From contig NZ_CP060696.1 in the NCBI RefSeq assembly GCF_014467055.1, positions 1,302,001 through 1,366,000 of the forward strand: a DNA stretch of 64,000 nucleotides, read 5' to 3'. The notes beneath the pieces are model-generated. The model was not told the DNA's origin and searched no databases. It saw only the letters and a list, made by a program, of their open reading frames with translations. Below, in pieces: positions 52,789-60,985 of the stretch (position 1 is its first letter; each line of letters starts with the position of its first letter). The DNA comes from Caproicibacterium amylolyticum. Lineage in GTDB: Bacteria; Bacillota; Clostridia; Oscillospirales; Acutalibacteraceae. The translations under genes were made by a program, and so were the position numbers.

Positions 52789-54870
52789 ATGGATAAATAT
52801 ACTGGGAAACGTTTGGACGGAAGATACGAAATCCACGAACTGGTTGGTGTTGGCGGCATGGCACTGGTTTACCGTGCCTATGACACCCTTGACCAGCGCG
52901 TTGTTGCCATTAAAATTCTGAAGGATGAGTATCTGCACAATGCAGAATTTATCCGTCGGTTTAAAAATGAAAGCAAGGCGATTGCACTGCTTTCGCATCC
53001 CAACATTATTAAAGTCTATGATGTGAGTTTTGGCGACCAGATCCAGTATATCGTAGAGGAATTCATAGACGGAATTACTCTGAAGCAGTATCTTGACCAG
53101 CAGCCTGGTGTTGATTGGCACAAAGCACTGTATTTTACTACAGAAATTCTGCAGGCACTTCAGCATGCGCATGAGCGCGGTATTGTGCACCGGGATATTA
53201 AACCGCAGAATATTATGGTTCTGCCAAACGGACACACCAAAGTAACAGATTTTGGGATTGCACGCTTTGCCCGCAGCGAGACCCGCACGATGACAGATAA
53301 AGCAATCGGTTCTGTGCATTATATTGCACCAGAACAGGCACGCGGAGATTTGACAGATGAAAAAGCAGATATTTACTCTGTCGGTGTCATGCTGTATGAA
53401 ATGACAACCGGTCAGCTTCCTTTTGAGGCAGAAAATGCGGTTTCAGTTGCTATTATGCAGCTACAGACAGATCCCTGTCCGCCGCGCCAGATTAATCCGG
53501 ATATTCCGATGGGGCTGCAGGAGATTACGCTGAAAGCCATGCAGAAAGACCCGATGCAGCGTTACCAGTCTGCTGCGGAAATGCTGCGGGATATTGAACT
53601 TTTCCGGCAGAATCCAACGATTCGCTTTAATTATCAGTACTATTCCGGTGATAATTCTACCAGGTATGTGGATTCTGATGCAACTGCTGAGGTTGATCCA
53701 CAAAGCGGCTACAGTGATGATTATGTATATACGGAAGATGGGGAAGCAGGTGCACAGGCCGGAACAAAAACCAAAACACGCAATAAGGCACCATTTATTG
53801 CGGCTGGTATCGCGGCTGCCTTTGCAGTTGTTGCACTGATCCTGCTGCTGACTGGGGTATTCAGTTCGCAGCAGAAGATTACGATTGGGAATTTTGTAGG
53901 AAAAACACTGGCTGCCGTTGAGGCGAACAACCCGAACAATTTTCAGTTTGAAATTAAGTATGTTACTGACAGTACCAAGGATGCCGGATTGATTACGGCG
54001 CAGGACCCTACTGCGGGTACTTCAGTGGCTGCGGGTTCTAAAGTTACACTGACTGTGGTAAAAAGTGTAGATGCAGCGATTGTACCGGATGTAGCAAACC
54101 AAAGCAAATCAGCGGCAGAGCAGACACTGCGGGCCAGCGGTCTGATTGCCACTTTTAAAGAACAGTCAAATGATACCATTGCTTCCGGCAATGCGATTTC
54201 AACAGATCCAGCGGCTGGAACCTCCATTGAAAAAGGAAAGACAGTTACGGTATATATCAGTACCGGGCCGGGTGAACTTTCTGTCCCGAATGTTGCTGGC
54301 CAGACACTGGATCAGGCAACGGCCACGCTGACGAATGCCGGGTTTAAGGTAGCTGCTTCTGCGCAGGACAACACGGGCAAGGAAGCCAATTATGTGACTG
54401 GAACATCACCATCGGCTGGTTCTTCTGCTAAAAAGGGAGATACTGTTACGATTCTGTATAGTTCCGGCAGAAATGAAAGAGAAATCAAAGTGGTTGTACA
54501 GCTGCCTGCAAACGTAAATCACAGCATTGCGCTTGCATATTATATTGATGGTGAACGCAAGGGCGACGCAACCGTTAATCCGACGTCAAACAACACATGG
54601 ACGGGTCAATTTAAGGATAGCAGCGGCGTAAAAGAACTGCTGGTCGAACTGGATGGTCAGAGCTACGTGAAATATAAGCTGGACTTTGGCACCGGAAACT
54701 GGGTCATTTCCTGGCAGGGAAGCTATAAAGATCCACAGGCTTCTTCTGCGCCGAGCAGTACTCCGGCGCAAAGTCAGCCGCAGCAGTCAACTCCGGCCAG
54801 CACACCGGCTGCATCCTCATCTGCACCGTCATCATCGCCGAGCACTTCTGCACCGGCTGAAGGGCAGTAA
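52789..54870 (+). CDS. prkC: PASTA-domain Ser/Thr protein kinase
   Basis: 693 residues. The kinase domain (about 1-275) is intact: G-loop GVGGMALVY, VAIK with K42, HRD with D136, DFG with D154 and GSVHYIAPEQ. One membrane helix (about 336-358) leads to three PASTA repeats (about 365-567) and an extra beta-rich domain (about 570-650). A Ser/Pro/Gln tail ends the protein. PASTA repeats sense muropeptides; PrkC controls cell wall, germination and translation factors. Next to prpC and rsgA, both known phospho-network members. Confidence 0.97.
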   Translation: MDKYTGKRLDGRYEIHELVGVGGMALVYRAYDTLDQRVVAIKILKDEYLHNAEFIRRFKNESKAIALLSHPNIIKVYDVSFGDQIQYIVEEFIDGITLKQYLDQQPGVDWHKALYFTTEILQALQHAHERGIVHRDIKPQNIMVLPNGHTKVTDFGIARFARSETRTMTDKAIGSVHYIAPEQARGDLTDEKADIYSVGVMLYEMTTGQLPFEAENAVSVAIMQLQTDPCPPRQINPDIPMGLQEITLKAMQKDPMQRYQSAAEMLRDIELFRQNPTIRFNYQYYSGDNSTRYVDSDATAEVDPQSGYSDDYVYTEDGEAGAQAGTKTKTRNKAPFIAAGIAAAFAVVALILLLTGVFSSQQKITIGNFVGKTLAAVEANNPNNFQFEIKYVTDSTKDAGLITAQDPTAGTSVAAGSKVTLTVVKSVDAAIVPDVANQSKSAAEQTLRASGLIATFKEQSNDTIASGNAISTDPAAGTSIEKGKTVTVYISTGPGELSVPNVAGQTLDQATATLTNAGFKVAASAQDNTGKEANYVTGTSPSAGSSAKKGDTVTILYSSGRNEREIKVVVQLPANVNHSIALAYYIDGERKGDATVNPTSNNTWTGQFKDSSGVKELLVELDGQSYVKYKLDFGTGNWVISWQGSYKDPQASSAPSSTPAQSQPQQSTPASTPAASSSAPSSSPSTSAPAEGQ

Positions 54871-54872
54871 GC

Positions 54873-55757
54873 ATGAAACAATGTACAGGTACCATCTTAA
54901 AAAGTCTGAGTGGCTTTTACTATGTAGAGACTGAGCATCACATTGTGGAATGCCGCGCCTGCGGTCGGTTCCGAAAAAATGGAATTAAACCAGTGGTAGG
55001 GGACAGCGCAGTGCTGCGCATGGAAGGAAAATCCGGTTATATTGAGGAACTGAAGCCACGCAGAAATGTTTTGGTGCGGCCGCCGGTAGCAAATATTGAC
55101 CAACTGCTAATTGTAGTTTCCGTCTGCAGTCCGGTTCCAAGTACACTGGTAATCGACAAACTGATTGCAGCGGCGGAAAATCAGAATATTGAGCCGATTG
55201 TTGTCGTTTCCAAGACGGATTTGGAGGATGGCGAATGGCTCTGTGAGATTTACCGAAAGGCTGGTTTTCAAAGCTTTACAGTTTCGTCAGTGACCGGCGG
55301 CGGAGTCGAAAAAATTCGTCCGCTGCTGAAAGGAAAAATAACTGTACTGACCGGCAATACCGGTGCCGGAAAGTCATCACTGCTCAATGCGCTGTATCCG
55401 GAGCTTTCTTTGGCAACCGGTGAGGTCAGCCAGAAACTGGGGCGTGGGCGGCATACAACCCGGCAGGTAGAACTTTTGCATTTGCCGGAGGGTGGCTTAG
55501 CCGCGGATACACCCGGCTTTTCTTCCATCAATACGGATCGCTATGATTTGTTGGAAAAAGAACAGCTGCAGTACTGTTTCCGTGAATTTGCACCGTATCT
55601 TGGGCAATGCATGTTTCAAGGATGTTCACATATTTGTGAAAAGGGCTGTGCAGTGCTGGAAGCGGTGGAAGACGGAAAAATTCCAAAATCGCGGCACGAA
55701 AGCTATACTGCAATGTACCAGGAAATTAAAGGCATAAAGGAATGGGATAAGAAATGA
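54873..55757 (+). CDS. rsgA: Ribosome small-subunit-dependent GTPase A
   Basis: 294 residues; begins two bases after prkC. The N-terminal OB fold is followed by the circularly permuted GTPase domain: VSKTDLED (G4) comes before GNTGAGKSSLLN (G1) and DTPGFSS (G3). The C-terminal zinc finger has C, H and C residues in CMFQGCSHICEKGC. It checks late 30S maturation and is a PrkC substrate in other Firmicutes. Overlaps thiN by four bases; the rpe gene found between them in Bacillus is absent. Confidence 0.96.
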   Translation: MKQCTGTILKSLSGFYYVETEHHIVECRACGRFRKNGIKPVVGDSAVLRMEGKSGYIEELKPRRNVLVRPPVANIDQLLIVVSVCSPVPSTLVIDKLIAAAENQNIEPIVVVSKTDLEDGEWLCEIYRKAGFQSFTVSSVTGGGVEKIRPLLKGKITVLTGNTGAGKSSLLNALYPELSLATGEVSQKLGRGRHTTRQVELLHLPEGGLAADTPGFSSINTDRYDLLEKEQLQYCFREFAPYLGQCMFQGCSHICEKGCAVLEAVEDGKIPKSRHESYTAMYQEIKGIKEWDKK

Positions 55758-56386
55758 ATCAGTGCATTATCATCGGCTCTGCGCCGGTAGAAGATTTGTC
55801 CGTTTTTCGTGAATACAATACCAGTGAGTCCTTTGTTATCTGTGCCGATGGCGGTCTTGATACGGCACTTGCAGCAAAGATTAAACCCAACTTGATTATT
55901 GGTGACTTTGACTCCGCAAAGTCTGCACCTCCAGCAAATGTTGAAACAGTTCGTTTGATGAAGGAAAAAGACGATACTGACATGTTTTCTGCGGTTAAAG
56001 AAGGCATGCACCGCGGCTATAAAGAATTCATTTTGTTTGGTGCTTTGGGCGGACGTTTTGATCACTCTTATGCCAATGTCTGTGTTTTACAGTATATCAG
56101 CAAGCTGGGTGGTCATGGTGTTATTGTTACAGATAATGAAAAACTTTTCTTCATGCCCGGCGGCAGACTGCATCTACGGGATATGAAGGGGGCCACCGCT
56201 TCAGTGTATCCCTTTGGTGCACCAAGTGCGACTGTTTCCTATACCGGCATGAAGTATTCGCTGACAGAAGATGTAATGACTTCTGACAATCCGCTTGGTA
56301 CCAGCAACGTCATTGAAAGTAATGATGCAACGATTACCGTTCTTGGCGGCAATGTGATTATTTATGTTTTGACCGAAGAAAAATAA
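55754..56386 (+). CDS. thiN: Thiamine diphosphokinase
   Basis: 210 residues. Converts thiamine to thiamine diphosphate with ATP. CADGGLDTAL, IIGDFDSA, EKDDTDMFSAV and GALGGRFDHSYANV are the substrate-site motifs. Its ATG overlaps the rsgA stop. Confidence 0.95.
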   Translation: MNQCIIIGSAPVEDLSVFREYNTSESFVICADGGLDTALAAKIKPNLIIGDFDSAKSAPPANVETVRLMKEKDDTDMFSAVKEGMHRGYKEFILFGALGGRFDHSYANVCVLQYISKLGGHGVIVTDNEKLFFMPGGRLHLRDMKGATASVYPFGAPSATVSYTGMKYSLTEDVMTSDNPLGTSNVIESNDATITVLGGNVIIYVLTEEK

Positions 56387-56454
56387 ATAAGAGATGCACA
56401 GATTTTTCCTTTTGCGTATATACTGGGTTATCAACCAGTAAAGGCGGTGAGCCA

Positions 56455-56616
56455 ATGCGCGGACGCTTTCAGCAGTGTGTGCAGGGCAAAGGAGTTCCCT
56501 GCGCAGTTGCATTCGGGGTGGGGCTGGCACTCTCCTGTTTCTGCCCGATAGGACTGATTCTATTTATAGTAGCAGTGATGCTGGTTTGTCTGGGCGTGTC
56601 GCTCATCCGACGCTGA
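56455..56616 (+). CDS. Small membrane protein, 53 residues, directly before spoVM
   Basis: ATG with AAAGGCGGTGAG upstream at good distance. A basic, Cys-containing start (MRGRFQQCVQGKGVPC) is followed by a hydrophobic stretch of about 32 residues (17-49), broken by SCFCPIG, and a basic end (IRR). The stretch could form one or two membrane passes. I know no family for it. It is 20 bases upstream of spoVM, each with its own ribosome binding site, and both end at the same terminator. Expression together with spoVM in the mother cell is inferred. Confidence 0.6.
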   Translation: MRGRFQQCVQGKGVPCAVAFGVGLALSCFCPIGLILFIVAVMLVCLGVSLIRR

Positions 56617-56636
56617 GAATAATGGAGGGATTTTCT

Positions 56637-56732
56637 GTGAAGATTGTAGTGGTACACAGCCCGAAAGTAATCGGCTTTTTCCTTCGCAAATTTTTTCATA
56701 TCCGGAAAGAAGCAACCGAATCTCAGCGCTGA
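56637..56732 (+). CDS. spoVM: Stage V sporulation protein M (SpoVM)
   Basis: 31 residues from a GTG with GGAGGG nine bases upstream. It matches SpoVM in length and pattern: MKIVVVHSPKVIGFFLRKFF, with the proline at position 9 and an amphipathic helix following, against the 26-residue Bacillus protein whose Pro9 is essential. SpoVM binds the curved forespore membrane and anchors SpoIVA. The order thiN-spoVM is that of Bacillus, which supports the call. The tail of about ten extra residues (KEATESQR) is longer than in Bacillus. Confidence 0.88.
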   Translation: MKIVVVHSPKVIGFFLRKFFHIRKEATESQR

Positions 56733-56758
56733 ATGAACTATTTGGAGCCGGGAAAAAC

Positions 56759-56806
56759 AAAAGAAGCGGGAATCGCATTGCTTTTTATGCGGTTCCCGCT
56801 TCTTTT
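56759..56806 (+). terminator. Intrinsic terminator after spoVM
   Basis: AAAAGAAGCGGGAATCGCAT pairs with its complement ATGCGG(T)TCCCGCTTCTTTT around a short T-rich loop. It marks the end of the long yicC-spoVM series. Confidence 0.9.
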
Positions 56807-56916
56807 ACTTTGTATAGCTGCATATATAAGGAGCAACAAAACTTTTTCGGAATCATATTCCGTGTGTTGTAAGAATATGATGTCTGTGAGAAATGAAAAA
56901 AGGAGAGATCATCAAT

Positions 56917-58434
56917 ATGCTTAATCGTGAGGTGCTTTCCGCAAGTGAGGTCGTCTATGACGGCTGCCAAGAGCAGCCAATCGACCTTGATATCAGCCTG
57001 CCGGATTACTGCCCGGATATACAGCGTATTCTGAAGTGTCAGGTACTGCCCAGCATCAGTTCCCGCAGCGTTTCCGGGGATCGGTTGGAGGTAGAGGGTA
57101 CCTGCACGGTCAGAGTTTATTATCTGGATGCAGGTGGAACGTCGGTGCACTGCTACGAAACCGAAAGCTCCTACCTTGCTGCTGTTACGCTCAAACAGCC
57201 GGTGGAGCAGCCACGGATTTACACAATGACCCGTGTGGAGTATGTGAACTGCAGGCCGACCAGTCCGCGCAGACTTGACATTCACGGTGCTTTTTCAGTG
57301 TGTGCACGGGTTTGCGGACGCGCAGACTTAGAAATTGTAGCTTCCGCAGAAGATGAAAATATGGAACAGCAGACGAAAGAATTCAGCTGCAATCTCTGCA
57401 GCGGGTTTTCACAGCAGCCCTTTACTGTGGAAGATACGCTGGAACTCTCACCAGGAAAGCTGCCGGCGGAGACGATTCTGCGTACAGATGTCTGTGCCGT
57501 TTTGAAAACGGCCGAGCCTATGCAGGGACAGGTGATGGCGGCCGGCGAAGTGCGGCTGCACATCTTATACACAGGTGGAGAAGAAAATACAGAACCCGAA
57601 TCAATGGAATATGCAATGCCTTTTACACAGCTTTTGGACTGCGAGGGTGTTACAGAGGAAAGCACCTGCCGTGTACAGCTGGCAGTGGCAGGCATTGAAA
57701 TTCAGATACACGCAGATTACACTGGGGAATCCTCTGCCTTTGAAACACATGTGCACCTGCTTTCGTCTGTCACTAACTTCCAGCCAAAGTCCATGTCTGC
57801 CTTGTCAGATGTATATTCCCGTACATATGAATTAAATATTGCGCGAAAACAAAAAACATTGGAAAGTCTGACGGGCATTATCAGTGACACTTGTTCTCAC
57901 CGTTTTTCAGTACAGTGTGACAGCGGGCTGACGAAAATATTAGATTTGTGGAATGATCCATGTACGGTAACTGCAACAGTGGATAATGGTCAGCTGCAGT
58001 TCAGCGGAAAACTTGGCATATGTGTCATGGCACTGAATCAGGAAAATGCTCCATTCTACTTTGAACGTACTACAGAATTCACCTGCTCTAAGCCGATTGA
58101 AACACAGTTTGATACACGTTGTTCAGCAGAAGGAACGGTGCTGAACCTCAGCTACCGGTTGACTGGCGGTGAAATTGAACTCAAGGCAGAGATTTTGCTG
58201 ACGGCAGAAGTATATGAACTGCAGACATATAAGTTTATTACCGACATTGAGGAAGATACCGCACGACCGAAAGAAAAGGATACTGCAGCGCTGTGCATCT
58301 ACTTTGCAGATACAGGTGAAAAGCTGTGGGATATTGCCTGCCGGTACTGCACCAGTGTCAATGCTATCCGTGATGAAAACGGCCTTGCGGGGGATACGGT
58401 TGAAACCCGTGGAATGCTGCTGATTCCCATGTAA
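56917..58434 (+). CDS. sipL: SipL-like protein: DUF3794 with C-terminal LysM
   Basis: 505 residues from the ATG at 56917. The ATG at 56893 lies before the AAAAGGAGAG site and is rejected. Residues 1-440 hold repeats of the DUF3794 type (QPIDLDISLPDYCPDIQRIL; later QLQFSGKLGICVMAL). A LysM domain of about 45 residues ends the protein (YFADTGEKLWDIACRYCTSVNAI). In Clostridioides difficile SipL binds SpoIVA through its LysM domain and is needed for spore coat and cortex. Here the gene sits 57 bases before spoIVA, which supports the same role. An inverted repeat CGGAAT/ATTCCG lies upstream, near 56850. Confidence 0.88.
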   Translation: MLNREVLSASEVVYDGCQEQPIDLDISLPDYCPDIQRILKCQVLPSISSRSVSGDRLEVEGTCTVRVYYLDAGGTSVHCYETESSYLAAVTLKQPVEQPRIYTMTRVEYVNCRPTSPRRLDIHGAFSVCARVCGRADLEIVASAEDENMEQQTKEFSCNLCSGFSQQPFTVEDTLELSPGKLPAETILRTDVCAVLKTAEPMQGQVMAAGEVRLHILYTGGEENTEPESMEYAMPFTQLLDCEGVTEESTCRVQLAVAGIEIQIHADYTGESSAFETHVHLLSSVTNFQPKSMSALSDVYSRTYELNIARKQKTLESLTGIISDTCSHRFSVQCDSGLTKILDLWNDPCTVTATVDNGQLQFSGKLGICVMALNQENAPFYFERTTEFTCSKPIETQFDTRCSAEGTVLNLSYRLTGGEIELKAEILLTAEVYELQTYKFITDIEEDTARPKEKDTAALCIYFADTGEKLWDIACRYCTSVNAIRDENGLAGDTVETRGMLLIPM

Positions 58435-58491
58435 GAAGAATGTCCCGCCATAGATAAAAAACCGCAAACAATGAGCGCAGGAGGGAACGAA

Positions 58492-59970
58492 ATGGAAGAA
58501 CACACAATCTATCGGGATATTGCGGAGCGGACAAACGGCGATATTTATATCGGCGTTGTTGGTCCGGTGCGCACCGGTAAGTCCACTTTTATCAAAAAGT
58601 TTATGGACACAATCGTCATACCAAACATTGCTGAAGAAGCGAAAAAGGACCGCGCTGTAGATGAACTTCCGCAGTCAGCAGCAGGCCGTACGATTATGAC
58701 AACGGAGCCAAAGTTTATCCCCGAGCAGGCGGTAAAGGTCAATATCGATGACAGCGCTTCGTTTTCTGTGCGGATGATTGATTGTGTTGGTTATATTGTA
58801 CCAAGTTCTCTGGGATATATTGAGGGAGAAGCCCCGCGCATGGTGATGACGCCATGGTTTGATGACCCGGTTCCATTTAATATGGCTGCGGAAATCGGTA
58901 CCAAAAAGGTGATTACGGAGCACTCAACTATTGGCTTGGTAGTGACGACGGACGGCAGTATCAGTGACATTCCCAGAGAGGAATATGAAGATGCAGAAGA
59001 GCGGGTCATAACGGAACTGAAAGAAATTCACAAACCTTTTATTGTTTTGCTGAATTCCGTGGAACCTGCTGCTCCCACAGCGGTACAGACTGCAAAACAG
59101 CTGGAGAAAAAATATGAAGTGCCGGTAATGCCGGTCAATTGTCTGGAACTTGGGGAAGCAGAAATACGGGGCATCCTTTCTAAAGTTTTATTTGAGTTTC
59201 CGGTACAGGAAATCAAAGTGGATATGCCACATTGGATTTCCACATTGGAAAAAGATCACTGGCTGCGTGCGGCAATTTATGAATCCATTCAGCAGAATGC
59301 GGCAGGTGTGACCTGCATTCGGGAAATCAACAGCATGATGCAGCAGGTTTCGGCCTGCGAGTATGTACAGAAAGCAGCGGTTTCCAGCATTGAACTTGGC
59401 TGCGGCAAGGCACGAGTCAGCGTGCAGCTTGAGCAATCCTTGTTTTACAAGGTGCTTGGCGAGAAAACCGGACTTTCCATTGAAACGGAGGGTGACCTGC
59501 TGGACAGTATGCTGCACTTTGCAGCAATGCAAAAAGAATATGATAAGATTCAGGAAGCCTATCACAATGTACTGGAAACCGGCTATGGTATTGTAATGCC
59601 GAATATTGATGAATTGACACTGGAAGAACCGCGCATTGTTCGTCAGGGCGGGAAATACGGTATCCGCTTGAAAGCCAACGCACCTTCCATCCACATGATG
59701 AAAACGCAGATTACAACAGAGATAACACCAATTGTTGGTTCCGAGGCACAGAGTGAAGAACTCGTTTCCTATATGCTCAAAGAAATCGAAGAAAGTCCGT
59801 CAAAAATCTGGGAATCCAACATCTTTGGTAAGAGCCTTCATGAGCTTGTCAATGAGGGAATGCACAACAAGCTTTACCGCATGCCACAAGATGCACGAGA
59901 AAAAGTGCGCGAAACAATTGAACGAATCATAAATGACGGTTGCAATGGGCTCATTTGCATCATTCTTTAA
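58492..59970 (+). CDS. spoIVA: Spore coat morphogenetic ATPase SpoIVA
   Basis: 492 residues from the ATG at 58492 (GCAGGAGGG site). SpoIVA polymerises by ATP hydrolysis into the basement layer of the coat. The Walker A motif is GPVRTGKS (24-31), and IDCVGYIVP and EHSTIGLVVTTDGSI follow in the TRAFAC-like GTPase fold. The protein ends with the family's conserved NGLICIIL-type tail. Likely co-transcribed with sipL and expressed in the mother cell under sigma-E, although I cannot point to a sure promoter. Confidence 0.97.
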   Translation: MEEHTIYRDIAERTNGDIYIGVVGPVRTGKSTFIKKFMDTIVIPNIAEEAKKDRAVDELPQSAAGRTIMTTEPKFIPEQAVKVNIDDSASFSVRMIDCVGYIVPSSLGYIEGEAPRMVMTPWFDDPVPFNMAAEIGTKKVITEHSTIGLVVTTDGSISDIPREEYEDAEERVITELKEIHKPFIVLLNSVEPAAPTAVQTAKQLEKKYEVPVMPVNCLELGEAEIRGILSKVLFEFPVQEIKVDMPHWISTLEKDHWLRAAIYESIQQNAAGVTCIREINSMMQQVSACEYVQKAAVSSIELGCGKARVSVQLEQSLFYKVLGEKTGLSIETEGDLLDSMLHFAAMQKEYDKIQEAYHNVLETGYGIVMPNIDELTLEEPRIVRQGGKYGIRLKANAPSIHMMKTQITTEITPIVGSEAQSEELVSYMLKEIEESPSKIWESNIFGKSLHELVNEGMHNKLYRMPQDAREKVRETIERIINDGCNGLICIIL

Positions 59971-59998
59971 ACTTTAATGCGTTTTATGCATAAATTAC

Positions 59999-60037
59999 CG
60001 GGTGATAGGCATATTTTTGCCAATCACCCGATTTTTC
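59999..60037 (+). terminator. Intrinsic terminator after spoIVA
   Basis: CGGGTGAT (59999-60006) pairs with ATCACCCG (60023-60030), with inner GGC/GCC, then TTTTTCTT. Confidence 0.9.
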
Positions 60038-60066
60038 TTGCATTTATATAAGAGAATCGATATAAT
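60038..60066 (+). promoter_or_regulatory. Sigma-A promoter of nfnAB
   Basis: TTGCAT (60038-60043) and TATAAT (60061-60066), 17-base spacer, about 70 bases before nfnA. Confidence 0.8.
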
Positions 60067-60136
60067 GAAGTTACTGCGTAAAAGCAGAATCCTTTCATCG
60101 GGATATAGATATATTTTTTGGTGAGGAAGTGTAATC

Positions 60137-60985
60137 ATGTTTCAAATCGTAGAAAAACGCAAGTTGAACGATTCGATGACACTGATGGCTGTGAATGCTC
60201 CGTTTATTGCAAAAAAAGCAAAAGCAGGGCAGTTCATTATTCTGCGTGTTGACGAATTCGGCGAGCGTATCCCGCTCACAGTTGCGGATTATGACAGAGA
60301 AGCCGGCACCGTTACGATTATTTACCAGATTGTAGGCAAAACGACAATGAAGCTGGACCAGCTGAACGTTGGCGATGCACTTTTGGACTTCATCGGGCCG
60401 CTTGGCCAAGCAAGTGAACTGGAAGGCTACAAACGTGCTGCGGTTATTGGCGGCGGCGCAGGCTGTGCGATTGCATGGCCGCAGGCAAAGGCACTGCATC
60501 AGATGGGTGCCAAGGTAGATATGATTGCTGGCTTCCGCAATAAAGATATTATTATTTTGGAAGATGAAATGCGTGCTGACAGCGATAACCTCTATCTTAT
60601 GACAGACGATGGCAGCAACGGCCACAAAGGCTTTGTTACCAGCGCATTGGAAGAGAATATTGAAAACGGCGCGGACTATGATTTAGTGGTTGCTATTGGG
60701 CCGCTGGTCATGATGCGTGCGGTTGTTGGTGTTACAAAGCCCAGAAATATTAAGACAATTATCAGTATGAATCCAATCATGATCGACGGTACGGGCATGT
60801 GCGGCGGCTGCCGTTTGACAGTTGGTGGAAAGACCAAATTTGCCTGTGTGGACGGCCCTGATTTTGACGGCTTTGAAGTCGATTTTGATGAGGCAATCAA
60901 GCGCGGCCGCACCTATTTTGACAAAGAACGTGCAGCTGCCAGAGAGGAAAGCTGCAGATTGATGGAGGGTGCGAAAAATGCCTAA
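60137..60985 (+). CDS. nfnA: NfnA: NADH-dependent ferredoxin:NADP+ oxidoreductase, small subunit
   Basis: 282 residues. FAD domain near the N-terminus (ERIPLTVADYDREAGTVTIIYQIVGKTT), a NAD-binding part (AAVIGGGAGCAIAWPQAKAL) and a C-terminal [2Fe-2S] site (GTGMCGGCRLTVGG with FACVDGPDFDGFEVDFD). It resembles PyrK/sulfide dehydrogenase subunits. With NfnB it bifurcates electrons between NADPH, NAD+ and ferredoxin in anaerobes. Overlaps nfnB by eight bases. Confidence 0.93.
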   Translation: MFQIVEKRKLNDSMTLMAVNAPFIAKKAKAGQFIILRVDEFGERIPLTVADYDREAGTVTIIYQIVGKTTMKLDQLNVGDALLDFIGPLGQASELEGYKRAAVIGGGAGCAIAWPQAKALHQMGAKVDMIAGFRNKDIIILEDEMRADSDNLYLMTDDGSNGHKGFVTSALEENIENGADYDLVVAIGPLVMMRAVVGVTKPRNIKTIISMNPIMIDGTGMCGGCRLTVGGKTKFACVDGPDFDGFEVDFDEAIKRGRTYFDKERAAAREESCRLMEGAKNA

